Source: Phoronis ovalis
Taxonomy: Eukaryota; Phoronida; Phoronidae
Length of the DNA: 32,677 bases
Direction: 5' to 3'
NCBI GenBank assembly: GCA_028565635.1
Contig: JAOXYB010023847.1
Span: 1-32,677, forward strand
Shown here: positions 21,643 through 32,677 of the stretch, one piece after another
Layout: every line of letters starts with the position of its first letter
How positions within the stretch are numbered: position 1 is the stretch's first letter
Made by a program: the position numbers and the translations under genes
Notes under the pieces: model-generated
What the model was told of the DNA's origin: nothing
What the model saw: only the letters and a program-made list of their open reading frames with translations
Database searches by the model: none

Positions 21643-23733
21643 ACATTTGTATGTAGAATTATTCGTGGATGACATTTTGAGCATTTCTAACCATGCACCA
21701 TGTAGGATTTTTGTGTTTACTAATAATCAAAAGCCCAACTAGCCAAAATTAAGAATCCTGTTTAGTTGCCAAAATATAAAGCTTCTGAAAATTTGTTTCC
21801 CAGGCATTGCTATGTCCTGCTAGCATCTAAACATTGGATGTTTTGTTCAAACAGATGTATGAGACATGTATATGTCTAATTTCATGTGCTTCTCATTCTT
21901 TCATAATTTTATTGGAAATATGTGCAGCGCATGGACACAAAATTTCAAAAAACAGATTTAAATATATAAATATTTAAATGTATACAAACTCCTTAAAAAC
22001 ATGACATTCCATAACTGTATTCTCTTGTTTCTTGTGACACTGTATTATCCAAGGAAAAAGTAAGTTAAAAATTCTCTCCATGTGAGCTTCAGATTGGTTT
22101 TTGACATTATGAATGTTGGATTAATATTCAAGTCTATCTTGAGATTTAGCAGGCTTTCTAAGGAATAACTGTTTAACTTTGACCTGGATTTGTGTATTGC
22201 ATCTCTGACATGCACGTAATACATTTTTAGCAAATGCAGTGGAATAACGTAATGTCAAATAAGTTTTGGTTCAACAATTCTTTGAAAATGGGAATAAACT
22301 CTTTATTTAGCAGGGCAAAATGCTCTAAGCGTCTGTTTTTCAGCGTTTTCAAATGTCTGCATCCCAACTGGTGAGGTTGTACTAACATTTAAAAGTGAGT
22401 GATATATGGTGCTTAACAGGACCTTTCAAATCAGAGAAAAACTTCAATACTTTGGTCGACAACATACCTTGTACAAGTGCTGACAAATCAAAACTATTCA
22501 ACCAATCCTAAAGTAGCAGATTTTTGTAAAATTTATTTTACCGACCCAAGCTGTGCTAAGTAATGTCCTAGCTTGTTCATCTTGCTTAATATCCACTACT
22601 TGGACAAATTCTTCCCCTATGTTGGAACAGAGGTGTTAAATGAACTGATCAGGTGAATTTAGTGAGGTCATCTAGTAAATTAGTTTATTTGATCTCATTG
22701 TTTCTGCCTTTCTAATTTCTATTGCTTTTAGCGAGATAACAAATTTGTAGAAGGAACGAGGTGATATAGCTAAAAAACGGTAGTATTATATTCCTTGTGT
22801 GTAAAGAAATTTGAAAGACATTTAGAATTGTCAGACAATTACCCTTATTTATATTCTTTTTGGACACGTAATCATCAACTGTTTAAATGATCATAATTTC
22901 CTCTTCTCTTGTCCAGAATACTCTAAATTCTTTTGTACATCAGCATGTGCTTGCACATATCAATTGTGTTAATTTTTAGAATGATATACAATGTATTTCC
23001 AAGTCACATGTAGTGGAATAAATTTTGTAATTTTATATTAGAATATCTTGATTAGTGACAATAATACAAGTTTCTGGTGATGAATGTGTATTTCACAAAA
23101 AGTGATATCATTCACTTCACACAATAAAATACCATATATTGGAGCAACCATCACTAAAACACTGTATACTTATTCAAACCAAACCATATTTGAACCAATT
23201 AGTATGACTTTAATCAAACACAAACTGGAATGTTAAAAACAATGAGAAAAAAGGATTAATTCGCTATATACCAAATTGACATGAAAATAGAAGTGAGAAT
23301 CCATATCGGAACATGTAATCAGTCATCGTCATAGGGCAAAAGCCACTACCATGACAAATACATCACGAGGTACACTTATGCACACAACAGCAACAGATAT
23401 AAAATTCAATATCCATTTTATCACCATAATACAAGTCTTTGTTGTCATATCCACTCTATACTTTGTCTTTGATTTATGATGTACATTTGCATTAAAAGAC
23501 CCCAGTAAACAAGCGACATTCCTCTGGTTAACTCGGAACAATGCGGTCAGAAAATGCCCACCAGTCATAAAGTGTAATGTAGGGTGTGAGTATTATATTG
23601 CAAACTGTACTTACAGTATAAAAATATTTTGTGCAGTGTTGCACTGGCAAATTGATACGAAATAAATAGTACACTAATAAGCATCTAACACTGGTTCTTT
23701 TGAACACTTCAAGCTAATAACTCGAAAGAAGAT
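21643..23733. other. Tail-to-tail interval between PPM1G and TDH
   Basis: PPM1G ends and TDH ends face each other across 2.1 kb, which must hold both 3' UTRs. Plus-strand AATAAA hexamers lie at 22293-22298, 23017-23022 and 23123-23128. The minus-strand hexamer for TDH is not clear (a variant ATTAAA is near 23209). No further gene or repeat is evident. Confidence 0.7.
22293..22298 (+). terminator. Candidate poly(A) signal of PPM1G
   Basis: AATAAA about 650 nt after the stop, the first such hexamer downstream of PPM1G. Later ones at 23017 and 23123 could serve longer transcripts. Confidence 0.4.
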
Positions 23734-27015
<3,282 letters not shown>

Positions 27016-27249
27016 TTTTTCAGGTACAAAAGATTAATATCTTATGTAATGATTATGTTAATTGCTTGAGATTTTTTCCTTGGAATGTAAAACAATGGAA
27101 TAATGGATAAAGCTATGCTTCGTAAAATGTTAAAAATTTGCACTGCAGTTGTAGAGATTTCCGTCCTCAAGTTTATCACAGCTGGTTTAATTGGAATGTT
27201 AAATGTTTGAGAGGTTCTTGAGATTATAACATTTATTTTACTTTGTGAT

Positions 27250-27284
27250 GAGATTCGTTAAAGGAGATTCGTTAAAGGAGATTC
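27250..27284. repeat. Tandem repeat of GAGATTCGTTAAAG, 2.5 copies
   Basis: Two exact 14-bp copies (27250-27263, 27264-27277) and a partial third (GAGATTC) about 235 bp upstream of the TDH start codon. Confidence 0.8.
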
Positions 27285-27675
27285 TCTTCGTGAATTGCTT
27301 TGCTTTTATCTTAGAACATCTGAAAATATAAAACAGTGTTTAGTTATAATTATTCAAAAAAAACATCAACAGTCTTGTTTCCCCCAGTGTCTTACCAATC
27401 TGGAACTCTTGAAAAAAATATTCAACTTTAAAAGTAATGAAATTTCACACAGTCTGTTGATCATAACTGCTTTTCACACAGTGGGAACTATAATAAAATG
27501 CAGGGAACCGGTTAATTTTATAATAACACACAGCAGTGGGAGACAAACCCGCATGCGTGGCAGCCCATGCATGTCATCTGTCGGTAGCTGGTACAGGAAG
27601 ATTGTCGAATTAGTGTAATTTTTTTCCTAAATTGTCTGTAACAGCAAGTAGTAGATGAGCACCAAGCATGACATG

Positions 27676-27705
27676 CCGGATTAATGATTGTTAGCATTAA
27701 TCCGG
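27676..27705. repeat. Perfect hairpin, 11-bp stem and 8-nt loop
   Basis: CCGGATTAATG and CATTAATCCGG flank ATTGTTAG. It is placed in the TDH-XKR interval. It could be a small cruciform or a transposon end; no RNA family is recognised. Confidence 0.6.
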
Positions 27706-28229
27706 GGCATTAATCTAACAGAGACGCTTATCTATGTATTCGTATATAAATTTATATGGTGCACAGTTTGATACAACTACAAGACTACACAGAGAGGGTC
27801 TCGTGTTTTTTTAATTTTGAATATAGTGTTTTAATCTATACATTGTATGCTTGAGCATTAAAGACAAAGTAGGACTTACCTCTTGTAGTTTCTAACTCGA
27901 TTTACGTCTTAAATTTTATACAAATTTGCTTCGTGTCACGATTTAGAACTTAGCATGCTGTACAACAGTCCGTAACCTGACGAGCCCACCAAATTCAGCC
28001 AATCAAATTGTCCATGCGACTGCAAACTAGGTCAGAGAATAGAGTGAGTGCATGTGCAAGGACCCATAATTTAATTTTTATTGGACGAACTCATTTTTTC
28101 ATTCTCCCAAAAAAAGGTATAGCGACAATTCACGAAACAGTTTTTTAACAAAGACTTCATAAAAACTTATTCCACTGCACCAAGTGACCTGAAAAATTGA
28201 GGTCACCACTAGATGTCACACCTTTCAAT

Positions 28230-31043
28230 ATGTCTTCCGAGAAGCGGAATGACAAGTTACTCAGCACAAGGAGGATTTCAAGTTTATATAAACCGGAGTA
28301 TATAAAATCTGAAACATCACCTGGTCTAAGAGTAAGTCCTAGTAGACCAGAAATACACGAGGATGTAGTAGATTCTGCTCCACAACTTGTTTTTACGTGG
28401 TGGGATGTATTGGTCACACTATTTTCTATTGCTTCCTATTGCGTGGACGTGGGGACGGATGTTTCTCTAGCAATTATATATTTTCAAAGAAGCCAGTACA
28501 CATATTTTAGTTGGACTGTTGTCTTTATCGTTCTACCGTCAATTATAATTAGTGTGTTTAGTTTAAGATGGTATATACTAGATCATCAAGCTCGTATAAG
28601 TGTCACTGCAACGAGTAATGTCGATGTCTTGGATGCAAGGTTTCATCCAGTGCCTTGGTGGAAATGGATTGTTAGGAGCTTGTGCATTATTTTTCAAGTT
28701 GCGCCCATTCTAAGGTAAGAGCGTTTTAAATCAGTAACTAAATGTTTGTACTGCAGTCAGTTATCTGCTTTTGTGTAGTCATCTTGTATTAATTCATAAC
28801 AGTCCATTATGTTTTGGCATAGGTTATATAGGGACACTTCCGATGATTGCACATTATTTTATTAAGAAGAATTGAGATAATTATGTGTAAAGAACTGTGA
28901 ATTACACACAAATTACTGGTACAGAAAAGTCCAAGGAGAAATATGTTTTAGCATGCATTTGGGTTTTCGATATTACAGTTAAAACAATGTGAGGACATGA
29001 ACAGAATATAAAACAGCGAGATATAAAAGGGCAAACTGATATGCCAGAAAATGTGGCGTTTTCACTTTTATTTGTTTTTTTAAAAATTGTAACGGTCCAG
29101 GCAGCTTCAAATTTCGGCATTTAAAATTTTATTGTAAAAGATCAGAAAACACCAAAACCCAAATTCTCGTTGTTGGCTGATTCAAAATATGTTTTATTAC
29201 CGGTTATTACACTAATTACAGCCCGCCTGACTCGTTTTTTTTAAAAGGACTTTTGCCTGTTAAACATTTTAAAAAAATTAAAACGAAAACCAACCGACTC
29301 AGTTTTTGAGGGCTTTCGAAAGTTAAACAACTTTAATTTTTGGTGTGGCCTAAGTTAGATAGTAACTTCCTGGTCTGGTGTGAGCACTTGCAATACTTGC
29401 TGCTAAACTGCCCCCCTTTTATACAAGCTTGAGTAAATCTGGGTCCTTTTTAATTCAAAATATTTAAAATTATAATACCCTGCTTTTTATTTATTTTTCA
29501 ATTTCACCCCTGTTCAATACCAGTTTCTTTGAAATCCATACCCCTTTCAGATTAAGTTTATTTTACTGCAATGAGTTTTTAACATTCGACAACTGGATCA
29601 GTTTCACTAGACCTTCTTTACACAAGAATGTTTTTTATACCTGTATCCAGTGTAGCAGAGGAAATAAAAACTCATTCTGAATCTCATACCAAAACAAAAC
29701 AAACCTTAAAACAACCGCCTTTTCATATAAAATCGGCAAAGAGTAAACCCTTTAGCACGGAGCATACTCAACTGTCTTATGTATGGGAGTGTTCATCCCA
29801 GGCTTCCAGGTAGTGTGGTAGAGAAAAATAGTTTTGAAGAATGCAATGTTTCACTTTGTTATTAGGTATGCTGATTCATTATGGTATGGGTGGAAAAGTA
29901 GAAGAATAAAAGACGAGGAAGAGTTTGAGCAAAGACAATTTTTCTATGATTTGATGCTGTTTGAGGATGCTGACTCAACACTATTGAGATTACTTGAGGC
30001 TTTCATGGAGGCAGCCCCTCAACTTATTCTACAACTTTATATAATGGTCAACTATGGGGTAGATGGAGAAAAAGAAAACAACTATTTTTTAGGTATGCCA
30101 CCTTCTATTAATTACTGACAAGATATTCATTAGTTGCTGGCTAACCATATGTAGTCTCTGTTGAAAAGCATCGCAAATACTCACAGATAATACTAAAATA
30201 CAATCTTGGTTGTGTTGCATAGCACAAATTTCACATAATATGCGATATACTGAGGAGCGGGTATGATAGACACTTATAATTACATGAAACTATTTTATGT
30301 ATTTTTCAGTGACCTTTCAGACAGGATCTGTGTGTATGTCATTGGTTTCATTGGCATGGGCCTTGGTTTCATACCACAAATCTTTACGTTACTCACGGCA
30401 TAATAAGAAGAACATGACATATAAGGGAATAGTCCTGTGCTTCTGCTGGAGGATTTGTATGCTTCTACCAAGGGTACTAGCATTTGCCTTGTTTGCTTCC
30501 CTGTACAAAATTGCATTGCTTGCTGTTGCTGGGTTTCACTGGGCTGCAATGTCTTTTTGGATTATAATCGAAAGTTATCAAATCCGGCCAGGAGAAACAA
30601 ACTTCTGTAAATCTCGTATGGAACAAGTGATCTTTGATATAATCATTGGTATTGTCTGGGTATTTTGTTGTTTTAATATCCGTGAAGGACATACTCGACT
30701 ACGTTATATAATATACTATAGCATAGCATACATAGAAAACGTAACTCTAGTCATTATATGGTATTCCTTTACAGACAAAAAAGATACATGGTATCATTTA
30801 CCAGCTTTAGTGGTTGTTCCAACTGTTTTTTTTCTTGGATTGTTTTTTATGTTACTGTATTATTGGTTCGCACACCCTGAAACTGACGGAGTTTATTTAT
30901 GCTTATCTTGTTCGTATTGGAAATGCAAGGAATGCCAGTGTGAGAAATGCTTACCAGTTACAGGAGGTGCTTATATAAACGAAATGAATGGTGGTACTGG
31001 AGATGGATCTGGAAATGCCCGGCAAATGATATCATCAGTGTAA
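28230..31043 (+). CDS. XK-related (XKR) multi-pass membrane protein, candidate phospholipid scramblase, 3 exons
   Basis: A member of the XK/XKR family, whose Xkr4/8/9 and worm CED-8 members expose phosphatidylserine at the plasma membrane in apoptosis. Exons 28230-28714, 29866-30092 and 30310-31043 join in phase to 481 aa. The hallmark opening TM block FTWWDVLVTLFSIASYCVDVGTD (about 55-77) is followed by a second TM (about 91-116), then VPWWKWIVRS (141-150), RLLEAFMEAAPQLILQLYIM (203-222), SLAWALVSYHKSLR, the GETNFC element and REGHTR, all in family order. It looks closest to the Xkr4/6/7 group. The N-tail holds DVVD|S (45-49), a caspase-like site, and the C-tail has six Cys within 435-451. 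The start was chosen as the first ATG after an in-frame TGA at 28185. It is divergent from TDH. Confidence 0.93.
28993..29350 (-). mobile_element. MITE copy A (GGTGTNACC ends), in XKR intron 1
   Basis: Related over its length to the reverse complement of 31238-31512: shared blocks include GGCGTTTTCACT, CAGCTTCAAATTTCGGCATT, AAACCCAAATT, TTCAAAATATGTTTT, GACTCAG and TTTTTGGTGTG(G/A)CC. The right end (GGTGTGGCC, to 29350) is followed by TAA. The left end has diverged and its limit is approximate. An insertion of about 80 bp separates the middle blocks. Confidence 0.7.
29466..29537 (+). repeat. Second fragment of the same dispersed repeat, XKR intron 1
   Basis: Contains ATTATAATACCC, ATTTCACCCC and AATACCAGTTTC, matching 26378-26445 in opposite orientation. 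Similar CCCTTTTATACC-like wording recurs at about 31625-31840. Confidence 0.35.
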
Positions 31044-31237
31044 ATTTAGTGTTTTAGTAAGTTCCTTATTTCTCAAACAGTTTTTAATTATTTCATTTTA
31101 AAACTAGTTGGTGTTTTTTTTATTAACATCACTATTTGTTTCTGAACAAATTTCCAGAAAGAGGAAACAAAATTACAAAGTTTTGTCAGAATAGATCTAA
31201 TTCTCAATTTAGAATCATGTACTACAACCCTTAGTAA

Positions 31238-31512
31238 GGTCACACCAAAAATAAAACTCATTTAACGGGCAAAAGCCCTTAAAAGCTGAGTCTGTCTGTC
31301 TTTTTTTAGTGTTAAAAGAAAAGAAAACATATTTTGAATAAGACAACACCGTGATAATTTGGGTTTTCTTATTTATTTACAATAAAATAAATTTGAATGC
31401 CGAAATTTGAAGCTGTTGGGCCCATTAAACATGTTTTAAAAAAAAAAATTACAGTGAAAACGCCAAAATTTTAAGCAGTAGTGCCCGTTAAACAAGTTTT
31501 TTTGGTGTCACC
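31238..31512 (+). mobile_element. MITE copy B, complete, with about 33-bp TIRs and TAA target duplication
   Basis: The left end reads GGTCACACCAAAAATAAAAC and, 10 bases further, TTTAACGGGC; the reverse complement of the right end reads GGTGACACCAAAAAAACTTG followed by TTTAACGGGC. TAA lies directly before 31238 and directly after 31512, a 3-bp target duplication of the kind PIF/Harbinger elements make. It is 275 bp with no coding capacity. It is oriented opposite to copy A. Confidence 0.75.
31250..31255 (+). terminator. First AATAAA after XKR, inside MITE copy B
   Basis: No AATAAA is seen between the XKR stop (31043) and this hexamer about 207 nt downstream; further hexamers follow at 31381-31391, also within the MITE. 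The element may therefore provide the poly(A) site of XKR. Confidence 0.4.
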
Positions 31513-32456
31513 TAATGAATTATTTTAAAATCTACTTCAATGAGATTGGTAAATGCTCTTGACAGTGAGAATAGTTTGGGACACGTGTGCATTATGGATA
31601 ATAAGTAGCTCTTTTTTGGGATCTATGAGTGCAAAATTCATACCTTTTATGGGACCTTTTTATCTGGTATTCAAGTTTGATAAAACGGATTAGAGCTACC
31701 ATGTTTTGGAGCATCTGAAATCTATTACTCATTTCATTTTAGGGACCAGACATTAAAACACACCCTTTTATTATTTTCGGGACCAAATTTTTATCTTTAC
31801 TGGACTTTTGATCTATTTTATACCCTTTTCAGGGTGTCCTGGGTGGCCCGTCTGACTTCTGTTTTTTGTACCCAGCCATTTTGACTGTCATCCCCTGGGT
31901 CTCGACATTTAATTCGACTATTAAGATTTATAACTGGTGTTGATTGTAAATAATTTATGTTTATTGCACATATATCATGTGGGAATTATTTTCATAAGAC
32001 AGCTTACATGTGTAAGCACCATCTTTAAAGTAGTAAGTTTACATTCCTTATTAATTCTTTATTGACTAATCTAAAGTTGAAATCATGAGGTAGAAATTGT
32101 GATGATTGTCTTATGCAATCTTAAATTTTCGGTTTTGTTAATATAACAATCATAATACACACATGTATGCATAATAAGATGTTGATTAGTGTGATCAACA
32201 AAATAAGGTCAAGTCATCAGTTTTATTTTTTATCAATTAAACTGTTTTATTTAACTTTGCAATGTAATAGTTTACCATATTTAAATATTCTTAATGTGTT
32301 TAGTTGTTTTGTGATAGAGCACTTTTTGCATGAATGTTCTTTTAAATACAATACTTTAGATAAAATTAGTCCCAGAACTTAATCTTACTTTAAACCTTGT
32401 GAGGTTACATGACGATCAGGTGAAAAGTGCAAGGTGAACTTTTGGACTGAAATTTT
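31513..32456. other. Downstream flank of XKR
   Basis: AT-rich DNA without a recognisable exon. Wording such as ATACCTTTTATGGGACC at 31640-31660 and TATACCCTTTTC near 31820-31835 recalls the dispersed repeat at 26378 and 29466. Confidence 0.5.
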
Positions 32457-32645
32457 ATGAAATGTTTTGCATTTTCAGTTTTATATATTCTACTGGCAGT
32501 CTTCGTTTTTTATGCCCATCACTATGTAATAGTGAACGGGCATATAGTCGTACCGCCGGCGGCGGCGGCGTATGTAACCTTTTCTTTGTGTTGCTCTAAT
32601 GGCTTCAGCTTTCGTCAGATCATCTTCGTATTTTTTACAGGGTAA
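32457..32645 (+). other. Open frame with hydrophobic start, hairpin and GCG repeat at window end
   Basis: The frame from the ATG at 32457 begins MKCFAFSVLYILLAVFVFYA, which looks like a signal peptide, and ends at a TAA that overlaps a strong 5' splice site (CAGG|GTAAGT near 32640). It could be the first exon of a gene leaving the window. Against this, it spans a hairpin (TATGCCC...GGGCATA with CACTAT/ATAGTG inside, about 32510-32545) and a (GCG)n run (about 32555-32570), features of a repeat end, and the rest of the protein is unremarkable. Confidence 0.25.
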
Positions 32646-32677
32646 GTACAGGTCAAAGCGCAGGTCTGATGTAATTT

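Larger units (their letters stand above)
27016..28229. promoter_or_regulatory. Divergent interval between TDH and XKR
   Basis: The 1.2 kb between the start codons of TDH (minus) and XKR (plus) must hold both promoters. A plus-strand CCAAT box (GCCAATCA, near 27998) lies about 230 bp before the XKR ATG. It also has a 14-bp tandem repeat (27250-27277) and a perfect 11-bp hairpin (27676-27705). A 107-codon open frame in it has no protein signature. Confidence 0.55.
28715..29865 (+). other. XKR intron 1
   Basis: An intron of 1.15 kb with a CTAAG|GTAAGA donor and a TTATTAG acceptor. It contains MITE copy A (about 28993-29350) and a dispersed repeat fragment at 29466-29537. The 61-codon frame near 29628 has no support as an exon. 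Confidence 0.8.

Noticed and set aside
27295-27618. 107-codon plus-strand frame in the TDH-XKR interval
   Set aside because: No family motif, composition typical of non-coding AT-rich DNA, and it lies in a promoter interval.
28197-28229. N-terminal extension of XKR from a TTG
   Set aside because: It is in frame after a TGA at 28185 but has no ATG; the ATG at 28230 is the natural eukaryotic start.

Overview
The window is animal nuclear DNA: AT-rich, with short protein-coding exons separated by GT-AG introns of about 0.1 to 1.7 kb. Four intact multi-exon genes could be rebuilt exon by exon with consistent reading phase: NRBP (pseudokinase, minus strand), PPM1G (nuclear PP2C phosphatase, plus), TDH (mitochondrial L-threonine dehydrogenase, minus) and an XK-related membrane protein (plus). 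Protein similarity to vertebrate orthologues is high. The compact introns and many small inverted-repeat elements fit an invertebrate, perhaps a mollusc or other lophotrochozoan, but nothing in the window proves the phylum.

Layout: 1-5873 has no recognisable gene; it holds three foldback or MITE-like elements, one unexplained open frame, and probably the NRBP 3' UTR. 5874-13681 is NRBP (14 constitutive exons plus one probable cassette exon). 13682-14288 is a short shared head-to-head promoter. 14289-21642 is PPM1G (9 exons); its last intron carries a solo-LTR-like insertion in antisense. 21643-23733 is the tail-to-tail interval between PPM1G and TDH. 23734-27015 is TDH (7 exons). 27016-28229 is a second divergent promoter interval. 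28230-31043 is the XKR gene (3 exons). 31044-32677 is its 3' flank, with a complete MITE and a possible new exon or repeat at the very end.

The genes do not form one pathway. NRBP is an adaptor pseudokinase, PPM1G dephosphorylates splicing and nuclear proteins, TDH turns threonine into glycine and acetyl-CoA precursors, and XKR-family proteins include caspase-activated phospholipid scramblases. The best points for a second look are: the NRBP-PPM1G head-to-head arrangement, which I recall also from human 2p23.3; a symmetric 51-nt cassette exon inserted at the degenerate DFG position of NRBP; a DVVD|S caspase-like site in the XKR N-terminal tail; oppositely oriented MITE copies flanking XKR exons 2-3, one of which supplies the first AATAAA after the stop; and the antisense solo LTR with a TATA box. 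I found no sign of a wholly new multi-gene system.
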